From: MA-ANB-1 sp965216445
Lineage (GTDB): Bacteria > Actinomycetota > Acidimicrobiia > Spongiisociales > ZC4RG35
DNA length: 64,000 nt
Direction: 5' to 3'
NCBI GenBank assembly: GCA_965216445.1
Contig: OZ244166.1
Coordinates: forward strand, 620,001 to 684,000
How positions within the stretch are numbered: the stretch's first letter is position 1; each line of letters starts with the position of its first letter. The notes beneath the pieces are model-generated. The model was not told where the DNA came from, did not search any database, and saw nothing but the letters and a program-made list of their open reading frames with translations. Below are positions 16,070-25,388 of this stretch, piece after piece. The translations under genes and the position numbers were made by a program.

Positions 16070-17050
16070 ATGTCAACTGAAAAGCGAGTCTTCTCCGGAA
16101 TCCAGCCCACCGGTGACCTCCACCTGGGCAACTACGTCGGCGCTCTCCGCAACTGGGTAACGATGCAGGACGAATACGAGACGATCTATTGCGTCGTCGA
16201 CCTCCATGCCATGACTCTCCCGTACGATCCCGAAACCCTTCAGGCGGCGCGACTCGATACGGCGCGCATGGTGCTCGCCTCTGGCGTTGATCCCGAGCGG
16301 TCTTTGGTCTACTTCCAGTCCGACGTGCCCCAACACCCCGAACTCTCGTGGATCCTGAGCACGATCACCGGGCTCGGGCAGTTGGAACGGATGACCCACT
16401 TCAAGGAGAAGGCGGACCGTGCTGGGCAAAACCTAGGGATCCTGTCCTACCCGGTGCTGCAAGCAGCCGACATTCTCATCCACAAGGTGCACGCGGTCCC
16501 GGTTGGCGACGATCAGGCCCAGCATCTCGAATTGACTCGGGACATCGCCACCCGTTTCAACTCCCGTTTTGGTGATGTGTTCCCAATTCCGGAGCGGATC
16601 ACACCCGAGCTTGGGGCGCGGGTCATGTCGCTGACCGACCCAACCGCAAAGATGTCGAAATCGGATCCAAGCCTCAAGTCGCGGATCCTCCTCACCGACT
16701 CCGCAGACCAGATCATCAAGAAGATCAAGTCCGCGGTTACCGATACCGGCACCGACGTGGCGTTCGACTGGGAGTCAAAGCCGGGGATTTCCAACCTGCT
16801 CGAGCTGTTTTCCTTCTTCAGCGGCAGGCCGATCCCCGAACTCGTAGGTGAGTATGGGTCCTCCGGCTATGGAACGTTCAAGCTGGCGGTGGCCGATGCT
16901 GTCGTTGAGGGAGTGAGACCGATCACGTCGGCTTACGAGGCAATGAGCAGGGCAGAGGTTGCTTCCCTGATGGCTGACAATGGGTCGGTGGCTCGGGAGA
17001 GGGCCGAAGCCGAGATGATCCCGATTCGCCAAGCGACCGGGCTGAGCTGA
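16070..17050 (+). CDS. trpS: Tryptophanyl-tRNA synthetase
   Basis: 326 residues, normal for bacterial TrpS. It charges tRNA(Trp) with tryptophan. The class I signatures are clear: SGIQPTGDLHLGNYVGA (HIGH-like) near the N-terminus and AKMSKSDPS near residue 200. The QPTGDLHLGN and VPVGDDQAQHLELTRDIA motifs are specific to TrpS. ATG start with GAGG about seven bases upstream. It follows a terminator and so probably has its own promoter. Confidence 0.97.
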   Translation: MSTEKRVFSGIQPTGDLHLGNYVGALRNWVTMQDEYETIYCVVDLHAMTLPYDPETLQAARLDTARMVLASGVDPERSLVYFQSDVPQHPELSWILSTITGLGQLERMTHFKEKADRAGQNLGILSYPVLQAADILIHKVHAVPVGDDQAQHLELTRDIATRFNSRFGDVFPIPERITPELGARVMSLTDPTAKMSKSDPSLKSRILLTDSADQIIKKIKSAVTDTGTDVAFDWESKPGISNLLELFSFFSGRPIPELVGEYGSSGYGTFKLAVADAVVEGVRPITSAYEAMSRAEVASLMADNGSVARERAEAEMIPIRQATGLS

Positions 17051-17063
17051 AGCTCCGCCGGTT

Positions 17064-17762
17064 TCAGCCGCCCAAAACGTCGGGCGGGAGCAGCAACACC
17101 AACGCAGCCAGCAGGTTGTAGCCGCTGTGGATGAAGATCGCCGGCCCAAGTCGACCCACCCGCAGGGTGATCCAGGCCAGGATCGCACCGACGATGAAAA
17201 GCTGAGGTAGCACCACCAAGGCAGCAGCGACAAAGCTCCCTGAGGCGAGTCCCAGCACGTGGAACAACGAAAACACCGCCGCGCTGACCAGGATCAATGT
17301 CCGTTTGGACCGGTCGCCCATTGCTTTGATCAGAACTCCCCGGAAGGTGAGTTCTTCGGTGATGGGCGCAATTACCACTGATATGAGGAGCGAGCTGATC
17401 CGAGTAAGGCTCGACTCCAGTCCCGATAACACCGAGCCAATCTCCTGAGCTGGTCCGCCATCGGGGAAGAGTCGCAAGACCAGTGGCAGGAACAGGATCG
17501 ATAATCCCAGTTGCAGTCCGACACCGGCAACGACGTAGAGGGAGTCCCGACCCCTCACCTCAAAGCCGAGTGAGCCCGACGGCCGTCGTCGATTCAGGTA
17601 CCAAAGGATGAAGAGATGGCCGGCGTACTGGCCCGCCAAAGCGAGCACAACGAAGATCTCATCGTCCTCGATAGCGACACCGACCACCGCAAACACTGCT
17701 GCGCCGAGGAAGCCACCGAGTATGACGAGGACAAAATCAACGACGGACCAGGTGCGATTCAA
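17064..17762 (-). CDS. CPBP family intramembrane metalloprotease
   Basis: 232 residues with about six hydrophobic helices. The CPBP/CAAX-protease motifs are present: EELTFRG (residues about 137-143, catalytic Glu pair), a histidine in FSLFHVLG, and a final FIHSGYNLL. Prokaryotic members process prenylated or membrane-anchored peptides or give self-immunity; the substrate here is unknown. It lies convergent to trpS and divergent from guaB3. Confidence 0.88.
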   Translation of the reverse strand: MNRTWSVVDFVLVILGGFLGAAVFAVVGVAIEDDEIFVVLALAGQYAGHLFILWYLNRRRPSGSLGFEVRGRDSLYVVAGVGLQLGLSILFLPLVLRLFPDGGPAQEIGSVLSGLESSLTRISSLLISVVIAPITEELTFRGVLIKAMGDRSKRTLILVSAAVFSLFHVLGLASGSFVAAALVVLPQLFIVGAILAWITLRVGRLGPAIFIHSGYNLLAALVLLLPPDVLGG

Positions 17763-17836
17763 CCGGGGTCAGAGTACTGACTTGGATGCGTTCAAGCGCC
17801 CACTACGATCCACCTAACTCATCGGCGGAGGATGAC

Positions 17837-18994
17837 TTGGAAATCGAGATCGGTATTGGCAAATCGGGCAGACAGGCATTTGGTTTTGATGACATCGCCA
17901 TTGTCCCCTCGCGGAGAACCCGCGACCCTGACGACGTAGACATCTCCTGGCAGCTCGATGCGTTCAAGTTCGATCTGCCCATGATGGGCTCGGCGATGGA
18001 CTCGGCCATTAGCCCAGAAACCGCTGTCGCTATCGGGAAGCTGGGTGGTCTCGGTGTGCTCAACCTCGAGGGTCTGTGGACCCGGTATGAAGACCCGATG
18101 CCTTACTTCGAAGAGATCAGCAAGCTCGACAACGAGAAGGCGACGCTCCGGATGCAGGAGATCTACCTGGCACCGGTCAACCCCGATCTCATCGGCCAGC
18201 GGATTCAGGAAATGAAGCAGGCGGGGATCACAACAGCGGCGTCGCTGACACCACAGCGGGTTCGTTCATGGGCGCCAGCCGCGCTCGACGCGGGCTTGGA
18301 CATTCTGATCATCCAGGGCACTGTCGTCTCGGCTGAGCATGTCTCGAGCAAAGCTGAGCCACTTAACCTCAAGGAGTACATCGGCGACTGCCCGGTGCCA
18401 GTGATTGTTGGCGGGTGTGCCAGCCACTCCACGGCTCTGCATCTGATGCGGACCGGAGCGGTAGGAGTATTGGTTGGCGTCGGTCCCGGTGCGGCCTGTA
18501 CGACGCGAGGCGTCCTTGGAGTTGGTGTGCCGCAGGCAACGGCGATCGCGGATGCTGCCGGAGCCCGCATCAGATATCTCGACGAGACCGGTCGCTATGT
18601 CCACGTCATCGCGGACGGTGGGATGAGGACCGGCGGCGACGTGTCGAAGGCGATTGCGTGTGGTGCCGATGCCGTGATGATCGGCTCGCCACTCGCCTCG
18701 GCCAACGAAGCTCCTGGCGCTGGATACCACTGGGGTATGGCGACGTTCCATCCGACCCTCCCGCGGGGTGCGCGGGTCCATGTGGGCGCACGAGGGTCGC
18801 TGAAGGAGATCCTCGTTGGTCCGGCCCACGAAAACGATGGGAAGCTGAACTTATTCGGAGGCCTTCAGATGTCGATGGCGACCACGGGATACTCCGATGT
18901 GAAGGAGTTCCAAAAGGCTGAGGTGATGATTGCCCCGTCTCTGCAAACAGAGGGTAAGTCTCTGCAACGAAGCCAAAAAGTCGGAATGGGATGA
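17837..18994 (+). CDS. guaB3: GuaB3 family IMP dehydrogenase-related protein
   Basis: About 385 residues from a TTG at 17837, which has GGAGG at ideal spacing and gives the EIEIGIGKSG start usual for this family; an in-frame ATG at 17786 would add 17 residues without a good ribosome site. The (beta/alpha)8 barrel motifs are present: GFDDIAIVPSRRTRDPDDVD, the catalytic cysteine loop GPGAACTTRGVLGVG and IADGGMRTGGDV. Actinobacterial GuaB3 proteins lack the CBS domains of GuaB; GMP reductase or IMPDH-like roles have been proposed for family members. Location directly before guaA ties it to guanine nucleotide synthesis. Confidence 0.88.
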   Translation: MEIEIGIGKSGRQAFGFDDIAIVPSRRTRDPDDVDISWQLDAFKFDLPMMGSAMDSAISPETAVAIGKLGGLGVLNLEGLWTRYEDPMPYFEEISKLDNEKATLRMQEIYLAPVNPDLIGQRIQEMKQAGITTAASLTPQRVRSWAPAALDAGLDILIIQGTVVSAEHVSSKAEPLNLKEYIGDCPVPVIVGGCASHSTALHLMRTGAVGVLVGVGPGAACTTRGVLGVGVPQATAIADAAGARIRYLDETGRYVHVIADGGMRTGGDVSKAIACGADAVMIGSPLASANEAPGAGYHWGMATFHPTLPRGARVHVGARGSLKEILVGPAHENDGKLNLFGGLQMSMATTGYSDVKEFQKAEVMIAPSLQTEGKSLQRSQKVGMG

Positions 18995-19024
18995 ACACCG
19001 GCCCGGACGACCGCTGGAAGGACC

Positions 19025-20581
19025 ATGACGGGTATGTCGCCGCCTGAGTTCGACGGCGATTCGGTCCTTGTCCTCGATTTCGGAGCGCAATACGCCCAAC
19101 TGATCGCTCGTCGGGTACGAGAGGCACATGTCCACTCCGAAATCGTCCCGAGGGACATCACTGCCGAAGAGGTGCGGAAACGTCGCCCGGCTGGCCTGAT
19201 CCTGTCAGGGGGACCGGCGTCGGTTTATGCCGAGGATGCCTACCGGATGGACCCCGAGATCCTCAAGCTGGGTATACCGGTTTTGGGCATCTGCTATGGC
19301 CATCAGCTCATGGCCGACGTCGCTGGTGGCAACGTTCGCAATACCGGAGAAGGTGAATACGGCAAGACCAACTTGGAAGTCAATGCCGATAGCTTTCTCC
19401 TTGCTGAACTGCCCAAAACCCAATCGGTGTGGATGTCACACAGCGATCAGGTCGTCGAGCCACCGTCGGGTTTCGTCTCAGTGGCCGCCACACCCGGTGC
19501 AGCCGTTGCAGTCATGGAGGATCGAGAGCGTCGCCTCTACGGAGTCCAGTTCCATCCCGAGGTAGGTCACACGCCACGTGGCACCGAAATCCTGAAACGG
19601 TTCCTCTATGACGTGTGCGAGATCGTTCCAAGCTGGACCAGCCACTCGATCATCGAAACCCAGGTGGAAGCGATCCGGGCCCAGGTCGGGGAGGGCAAGG
19701 TCATATGCGGGCTTTCAGGTGGCGTCGACTCAGCGGTGGCGGCCGCGCTTGTCAGCGAAGCTGTCGGCAACCAGCTCACGTGCATCTTCGTTGATCATGG
19801 TTTGATGCGTGAAGGGGAGTCCAAACAGGTGGTGGACACGTTCCGGTCTCATTTCGATGTCGAACTCATCCACCTCAAGGTCGCCGATCGCTTCCTGGAG
19901 CGGCTTGCCGGTGTCACCGAGCCGGAAACCAAGCGGAAGATCATCGGTGAGGAGTTCATTCGTGTCTTCGAGGAGGCGGCCCTCTCCGTCGGTACAGTCG
20001 ATTTTCTCGTCCAGGGAACCCTCTACCCGGACGTGATCGAATCCGGTTCCGGCACTGCGGCGACTATCAAGACCCATCACAACGTCGGTGGACTGCCCGA
20101 GGACATGCAGTTCGAGTTGGTCGAGCCGCTTCGGGACCTGTTCAAAGACGAGGTTCGAGCGGTGGGAGAGGACCTCGGGCTCCCCGAGGACATTGTGTGG
20201 CGCCAACCGTTCCCGGGTCCAGGGCTGGCGGTGAGGATCATCGGCGATATCACGTTGGAACTTCTCGACTTGCTTCGAGCTGCCGACCACATCATCAACG
20301 AGGAAATCAAACGAGCAGGTCTGTATCGGGAGATATGGCAGGCATTCGGAGTGCTTCCCGCCGTGAAGACAGTGGGGGTGCAAGGCGACGGTAGGACTTA
20401 CGCGTACCCGCTCATCGTTCGCGCTGTGACGTCCGAAGATGCCATGACCGCCGATTGGGCAAGGCTGCCGTATGAACTGCTGGAAAAGATCTCCAATCGG
20501 GTAATCAATGAGGTTCCCGGAATCAATCGCGTGGCGTATGACATTTCCAGCAAGCCGCCCGCAACAATCGAGTGGGAATAG
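19025..20581 (+). CDS. guaA: GMP synthase (glutamine-hydrolysing)
   Basis: 518 residues. It converts XMP to GMP using glutamine and ATP. The N-terminal class I glutaminase has the nucleophile in GICYGHQ (Cys90) and the His/Glu pair in QFHPEVGHT. The ATP-pyrophosphatase P-loop is LSGGVDSAVAAAL, followed by the dimerisation domain ending KPPATIEWE, the usual GuaA terminus. GGAAGGA precedes the ATG. It follows guaB3 by 30 bases and is probably co-transcribed with it. Confidence 0.97.
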   Translation: MTGMSPPEFDGDSVLVLDFGAQYAQLIARRVREAHVHSEIVPRDITAEEVRKRRPAGLILSGGPASVYAEDAYRMDPEILKLGIPVLGICYGHQLMADVAGGNVRNTGEGEYGKTNLEVNADSFLLAELPKTQSVWMSHSDQVVEPPSGFVSVAATPGAAVAVMEDRERRLYGVQFHPEVGHTPRGTEILKRFLYDVCEIVPSWTSHSIIETQVEAIRAQVGEGKVICGLSGGVDSAVAAALVSEAVGNQLTCIFVDHGLMREGESKQVVDTFRSHFDVELIHLKVADRFLERLAGVTEPETKRKIIGEEFIRVFEEAALSVGTVDFLVQGTLYPDVIESGSGTAATIKTHHNVGGLPEDMQFELVEPLRDLFKDEVRAVGEDLGLPEDIVWRQPFPGPGLAVRIIGDITLELLDLLRAADHIINEEIKRAGLYREIWQAFGVLPAVKTVGVQGDGRTYAYPLIVRAVTSEDAMTADWARLPYELLEKISNRVINEVPGINRVAYDISSKPPATIEWE

Positions 20582-20653
20582 GGCAAGTACGCGAGTATCC
20601 GTTCAAGACATTTTTCCCAGTGCCGATAAGGCTGAAAAGGCCAGGAAGAACAC

Positions 20654-22654
20654 TTGGACATGAATACCCCGGAGCTCACGAGGATCTTTCGTGAAGAGCT
20701 CCAACAACGATCGGATCGGTTGGTCGCGGGAGCACGAGCTCTGCGCGATCGGACGATTGCCGCAACAGACGTTCCTGACCTGATTCGGGATGCTCACACG
20801 ATAAAGGGCTCATCGGGCTTGCTCGGCCACGACCGCATTCGTGAGGCGGCTTCGTGTCTCGAGGAGTTGTGGAGAGGAGTCTCCGACGGCAAGGCACCAT
20901 CGGGGGATGTCGTCGTCGCCATGGAGGCCGCAGCCGGGCGTCTACCCGCAGCGATAGAGGATGAAGGAGAGGAACTGGCTCCGCTCGTCAAGCGTCTAGC
21001 CGAAGGTATCAAAATCAACCCCGAAAACAATGAGGTGCTCACACTTCCGCAACCGGAGGCCGGATCGCTAGGTGGCCTTCTGACCTCCGTCTCAGAATCG
21101 CTTCTCGGAGGTGTCACCAGAGTCGACACAGGAGACCTCTACCGGCTCATCAACAGGGTCGTCGAGGTCTCGCTCGACGCAGATGCCCTCGCCGACCTTT
21201 CCCTCGTCTCAATTGAAGGAGCCGATCCAGAGCTTTTTCGCAAGGCATGGAGGGCGCAGCTCGAAAAACTGAGCAATTCGATCAACGAAATCCAGGATCA
21301 GGCAGTGGCTCTCGCCGACGTGAGCTTCGCCGAAGTGACCTCCACATTTCATCAGTTCATTCGCTATCTGGGACGCCGAATCGGCAAAGACGTCCGACTC
21401 AACCTCACCGGCGACCCCATCCATCTCGATCGCCAGATCGTCGACTTGCTTCGTGAACCGCTTCGACATCTTCTCGTCAACGCGGTCGATCACGGGCTGG
21501 AAGACCCTGAGGTTCGTGAAGCTCTCGGTAAACCCGTGACAGGGACTATCTCCGTCGGGATCAGGGCCATCAACGGCAAGGTTGAGATAACGGTGGGAGA
21601 CGATGGTTGCGGGATCGACTGGGGGAAAGTGGCCAGCGAAGCCACCGATCGTGGGCTGACCCCTCTTCCGACGGATCTGACTCCGATCCTCTTCCACCCA
21701 GGATTCTCGACGGTGGAGGAGCCCAATGAGTTCTCTGGGACAGGTGAGGGTTTGACTGCGGTGCGCGAGGCCGTCGAACAGGTCAGAGGAGTGCTCCGTG
21801 TCGAGTCTCGCGAAGACGTGGGCACCAAGATCATCATGACGCTGCCACTCTCGATGGTGCTTCAGAACGCAGTCATCGTTGTCTCCGGGGATCAGTTCTG
21901 GGGTCTTCCTGAAGCATCTGTTGAGGCTTCGATGCCTCTGTCCAACGCCGAAATCCTGACCACCGAATCCGGGCGCATGCTCCGTTTCGCCTCTGGTTCC
22001 ATCCCGTGTGTCTCGCTGGCTTCGGCGGTCGGGACGGACGGTCCAGTCAACGAAAAGGAGATCGTCGTCGTCAACACCAGGTACGGCTTGGTTGCAGTCT
22101 CAGTTGACGAACTGGTGGATCGTCGTCGAGTGGCGGTCAAGAACCTCGGACCGATCCTCGAAGGTGCCGGGCATGTCACCGGAGCCGCTCTCCTCGGGGC
22201 CGGCCAGGTGCTCGTCGTACTGGATCCCAATTATCTGGGAATGTACGCCGGTCGCCGCCCCCGCGGGGTTGATTCACGACCACAGGTGCTTGTTGTCGAC
22301 GACTCCGCCGGGGTTCGCCAGCTGTTGTCCGCAACCCTGAATGCAGCCGGGTTTGACGTGACCGTCGCCGGGGGAGCCAGGGAAGCGGTCATGTCGATGG
22401 GCGAGATCGCCTTTGATGCCCTTGTCGTCGACTACTCCATGCCACGGTCGAGCGGGACAGATCTGGTGCGCGCCTTGCGCAGGGCCGACGTTGAGGTGCC
22501 GATTGTGATGGTTTCCGGTGTGGCAACGCCTAATGAGAAGCAGGAGGCCTGGAAGGCAGGAGTCGACGCCTATCTCGACAAGTTCGACCTCCGCCAGGGC
22601 GTCCTTTCTTCAACCATCCGACGTCTGATCGGAATCGACGAAGCAACCGCTTAG
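20654..22654 (+). CDS. CheA-like hybrid histidine kinase with Hpt, CheW-like and receiver domains
   Basis: 666 residues from a TTG with AGGAAG upstream; an ATG two codons later is possible. Domain order: Hpt with AHTIKGSSG (phospho-His48), a helical dimerisation region, HATPase with NAVDHGLEDP, DDGCGID and GTGEGLTAV boxes, a CheW-like beta domain (about 400-535), and a C-terminal receiver with VVDDSAGVRQ and the phospho-acceptor Asp in VVDYSMPRS. It resembles CheA and PilL-type kinases that signal through their own receiver. No receptor, CheW or methylation gene is seen nearby, so the input is unknown. Cytoplasmic; 3' flank is a repeat cluster. Confidence 0.88.
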   Translation: MDMNTPELTRIFREELQQRSDRLVAGARALRDRTIAATDVPDLIRDAHTIKGSSGLLGHDRIREAASCLEELWRGVSDGKAPSGDVVVAMEAAAGRLPAAIEDEGEELAPLVKRLAEGIKINPENNEVLTLPQPEAGSLGGLLTSVSESLLGGVTRVDTGDLYRLINRVVEVSLDADALADLSLVSIEGADPELFRKAWRAQLEKLSNSINEIQDQAVALADVSFAEVTSTFHQFIRYLGRRIGKDVRLNLTGDPIHLDRQIVDLLREPLRHLLVNAVDHGLEDPEVREALGKPVTGTISVGIRAINGKVEITVGDDGCGIDWGKVASEATDRGLTPLPTDLTPILFHPGFSTVEEPNEFSGTGEGLTAVREAVEQVRGVLRVESREDVGTKIIMTLPLSMVLQNAVIVVSGDQFWGLPEASVEASMPLSNAEILTTESGRMLRFASGSIPCVSLASAVGTDGPVNEKEIVVVNTRYGLVAVSVDELVDRRRVAVKNLGPILEGAGHVTGAALLGAGQVLVVLDPNYLGMYAGRRPRGVDSRPQVLVVDDSAGVRQLLSATLNAAGFDVTVAGGAREAVMSMGEIAFDALVVDYSMPRSSGTDLVRALRRADVEVPIVMVSGVATPNEKQEAWKAGVDAYLDKFDLRQGVLSSTIRRLIGIDEATA

Positions 22655-22664
22655 GCCTCGGCCG

Positions 22665-23605
22665 AGGCGAAGCTGCAGCGCTGGACCGAGGGCGAAGCCC
22701 TCGCAAGCAACCCGTTTCGCTCTCCCTCCAGAGACGGAGTCGAATGGAGGGAGTACCCGAACGAAGTGAGGGGGAGGGTGGTAGGTGAGCCCGTTTTCCA
22801 GCTTTAGTTGGTGGGGACCTTCCACCCTCGACCGCCGCCTGCGGCGGCGCCCACTCCCTCCGCAAGCGGAGGGAGAGCTCCAAAGGCGAAGCCGCAGCGC
22901 TGGACCGAGGGCGAAGCCCTCGCAAGCAACCCGAAGGGTTGCCACTCTCCCTCCAAAGGCGAAGCCGAAGCCTGAGCACGAAGGTCGAGGTGCGGAGCAA
23001 CTCGCAAGCAACCCGAAGGGTTGCCACTCTCCCTCCAAAGGCGAAGCCGAATGCCGTGGAGTCTCAGTCCCTCCAAAGGCGAAGCCGAATGGATCTCTCC
23101 CTCCAAAGGCGAAGCCGAATGGAGGGAGTACCCCTGAGCGTTAGCGAAGGGGGGAGGGTGGGCTGAAACTCTCCAAGTTGAGCTTTAGTTGGTAGGCACC
23201 TACCGGATCCACGGTTTCGTTGTGGAGTCTCAGTCCCTCCTACCTCCACTCGGCTGGGAGGACAGCCGCGCCTCGTGCAGGGACCTTCCTCCCATTCGAC
23301 TTCGTCTCTGGGAGGACAGCCGCAAGCGGAGGGAGAGACTCGTGCACCGGGACCTTCCTCCCATTCGACTTCGTCTCTGGGAGGACAGCCGCAAGCGGAG
23401 GGAGAGACTCGTGCAGGGACCTTCCTCCCATTCGACTTCGTCTCTGGGAGGACAGCCGCAAGCGGAGGGAGAGACTCGTGCAGGGACCTTCCTCCCATTC
23501 GACTTCGTCTCTGGGAGGACAGCCGCAACCTTCACTCCCATTCGACTCCGTCTCTGGGAGGACAGCCGCAAGCGGAGCGAGAGACTTGGGAGGACAGTCG
23601 TAAGC
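22665..23605. repeat. Dense cluster of hairpin-forming intergenic repeats
   Basis: About 940 bases without a gene. Recurrent pieces are CTCCCTCCGCAAGCGGAGGG with a perfect inverted arm, CTCCCTCCAAAGGCGAAGCC with a downstream GGAGGGAG arm, AACCCGAAGGGTTGCC hairpins, and TTGAGCTTTAGTTGGT followed by CTTCCACCCTCGACCGCC. From 23281 to about 23590 there is a tandem array of four units of 67-69 bases (starts at 23281, 23350, 23417 and 23484) plus a degenerate fifth. Open frames within it are repeat artefacts. The arrangement is like REP/BIME or MITE-type sequences; the family recurs at 12.4, 24.0, 58.7 and 59.1 kb. Confidence 0.8.
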
Positions 23606-23615
23606 CGTAGGTGAG

Positions 23616-23966
23616 TTATCGGTGTTTGAGTCGGTCGATGGTGACACCGATCGTGTGCAGGACGGTTTCGTTGTTGTCGAATATCTCGGGACTTCTGAAA
23701 CGAAGAATGGTCCAACCCGCCTGTCGCAGTCTGCGATCCCGAATACGGTCCGACTCCGATTCGTGGTGCTGGTATCCGTCGACTTCAACGTTGAGTTTCA
23801 AGGACAGACATGCGAAATCGAGGATGTAACCGAGGGCGATATGCTGGCGACGGAATCTGACACCGAACTGTTGGCGACGGAGATCCCACCAGAGTCGTGT
23901 CTCAGAGTGGTTCATCTCTTTGCGATTCGCCCTCGCTTGATCGAGAAGTTGTTTATCGGTGGCCAC
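23616..23966 (-). CDS. DUF559 (Vsr-like) endonuclease-domain protein
   Basis: 116 residues from a GTG. It carries the DUF559 signature: SETRLWWDLRRQQFGVRFRR, then GYILDFACLSLKLNVEVDGY (with the acidic Asp/Glu catalytic positions) and a final RLRQAGWTILRF. The fold belongs to the PD-(D/E)XK/Vsr nuclease group; cellular roles are mostly unknown. The gene is closely wrapped by hairpin repeats, within about 10 bases of its stop and about 55 bases of its start, and lies opposite to its neighbours. It may be a passenger or a driver of the repeats. Confidence 0.85.
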   Translation of the reverse strand: MATDKQLLDQARANRKEMNHSETRLWWDLRRQQFGVRFRRQHIALGYILDFACLSLKLNVEVDGYQHHESESDRIRDRRLRQAGWTILRFRSPEIFDNNETVLHTIGVTIDRLKHR

Positions 23967-24019
23967 GTCCTAGCTATACGTCCCGCATGAGCCCAAAGTC
24001 AACGGAGGTGATCCACTCT

Positions 24020-24395
24020 CTCCTTCCAAAGGCGAGTCCGGATTCTTCTCTCCCTCCAAAGTCGAAGACGAATGGAGGGAGTACCCCTGAGCGTTAGCGA
24101 AGGGGGGAGGGTGGGCTGAAACTCTCCAAGTTGAGCTTTAGTGGGTGGGTGCCTTCCACCCTCGACCGCCGCCTTCGGCGGCGCCCACTCCCTCCGCAAG
24201 CGGAGGGAGAGCTCTGGGAGGACAGCCGCAGGCGGAGGGAGAGACTCGTGCAAAGGAACCGAAAGGTTCCCACCTTCCCTCCCATTCGACTTCGTCTCTG
24301 GGAGGACAGCCGCAAACGGAGGGAGATTCTGGAGCGGTGGGAGAGTCTGGAGCGGGGGAAGGGGGAGCCCAGCCGTGTAAGAACTCAAGAAGGTT
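24020..24395. repeat. Second hairpin-repeat cluster flanking the DUF559 gene
   Basis: Contains the same modules as the cluster at 22.7 kb: CTCCCTCC with a GGAGGGAG partner arm, TTGAGCTTTAGTGGGT, CTTCCACCCTCGACCGCC, a CCGCCGCCTTCGGCGGCG hairpin, CTCCCTCCGCAAGCGGAGGG and CATTCGACTTCGTCTCTGGG. The phrase at 24075-24125 repeats that at 23120-23170 almost exactly, so the two sides of the DUF559 gene share direct repeats. Confidence 0.75.
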
Positions 24396-24435
24396 CCGCT
24401 CAACAAGGTGTCGGGTAGTGTCGATACTGATTTAG

Positions 24436-25341
24436 ATGTTTGACCTGCCGCGTCTACCCGATTACGTGGCGTATCTGCTGCCAATAATCGGTATTGCCGC
24501 CATTATCTATGCGGTCAAAATCACCGCGTCCGGTCGGGCCAGGGAGAAAGAGATCATCCGGCTCTCTGAAGAAGCCCACAACATCAAAAACGACTTCGTG
24601 ACCCTGGTCAGCCACGAGCTCCGAACACCCCTTACGTCAATAGCCGGCTTTGCCGATGCCCTCGTCTCCGATTGGCGAAGTCTGCCCGAGTCGGAAGTCG
24701 ATGAATTCTTGAAGATCATCAACGTCCAATCGGTTTACTTAGGCGATCTCGTCGAGGACGTTCTGGTGATCCCACGTCTCGAGGCCAACCGCCTGCAGTT
24801 CTATCCGGAGCTCTTCGACCTCGGTTCGTTGATCGAGGATGTGGCGGCGGTTGTCTTCCCCTCAGGTAGCGGCAAGATCGCCGAAGTGACATTGCCGGAG
24901 GGGGTTCGGGTCAATGCCGACCGTCGACGGGTCCAACAAACACTCCGTAACCTCCTGGAGAACGCCCGAAAATACGGTGGCGATCAGATCATGGTCGAAG
25001 GCTTTGTGATGGGGGACCAGTACATGGTGATCATTGCGGACAACGGGCCAGGTGTACCCGATGATGAGCGTCAGCGTGTCTTCGAGAACTTCGAGCAGGT
25101 GAGCAAAGGAGACGCCAGGGAGAGCACCGGGATCGGACTCGGGTTGCCCATCGCACGTCGTCTCGCCCGGGCCATGGGCGGTGATGTCTGGTACGAACGG
25201 CGGTTCCCGACAGGTGCGCGATTCTGTTACTCGCTGCCGCTCCGGAGACGCGAGATCGGGAGCGACGGGCTTCCGGCCGAGTCGGCGGCACCGTGGAACG
25301 CCGAGGTCGATATCGAACATCTGATCCCCAACAACAAATGA
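24436..25341 (+). CDS. Membrane-anchored sensor histidine kinase
   Basis: 301 residues. One N-terminal hydrophobic helix (about 11-29), then a coiled linker, the HisKA box FVTLVSHELRTPLTSI (His60) and HATPase motifs: the N box in LLENARKYG, IADNGPGVPDD, and STGIGLGLPIAR. It would autophosphorylate and pass phosphate to a response regulator, but no regulator gene lies next to it. With almost no extracytoplasmic part, it probably senses membrane or cytoplasmic signals. Confidence 0.88.
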   Translation: MFDLPRLPDYVAYLLPIIGIAAIIYAVKITASGRAREKEIIRLSEEAHNIKNDFVTLVSHELRTPLTSIAGFADALVSDWRSLPESEVDEFLKIINVQSVYLGDLVEDVLVIPRLEANRLQFYPELFDLGSLIEDVAAVVFPSGSGKIAEVTLPEGVRVNADRRRVQQTLRNLLENARKYGGDQIMVEGFVMGDQYMVIIADNGPGVPDDERQRVFENFEQVSKGDARESTGIGLGLPIARRLARAMGGDVWYERRFPTGARFCYSLPLRRREIGSDGLPAESAAPWNAEVDIEHLIPNNK

Positions 25342-25380
25342 TCACATGTTTGTGATTCAGTCACACCGTGGCGGTACTAT
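25342..25380 (+). promoter_or_regulatory. Putative promoter/operator of pcrA
   Basis: Three alternating half-sites are visible: TCACA (25342), TGTGA (25351) and TCACA (25361), forming two overlapping inverted repeats with 4- and 5-base spacers. A TACTAT -10 element (25375-25380) lies nine bases before the ATG, which suggests a leaderless pcrA mRNA. The half-sites resemble CRP/FNR-type sites, but the spacing is not the usual six bases. Confidence 0.4.
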
Positions 25381-25388
25381 CGCCATAG

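Noticed and set aside
15292..16131. A 279-residue minus-strand frame opposite the pentapeptide domain
   Set aside because: Antisense of repeated codons in a clear gene; no family features.
23281..23590. Regular repeat spacing that could be a CRISPR array
   Set aside because: The whole 67-69 base unit is repeated, with no unique spacers between short repeats, and no cas genes are near.
22670..24400. Several long open frames on both strands in the repeats
   Set aside because: They follow the repeat period, contain low-complexity Arg/Ser/Pro sequence and have no homology-like motifs.
25342..25365. A LexA/SOS box before pcrA
   Set aside because: The sequence lacks the GAAC/GTTC arms of actinobacterial SOS boxes.
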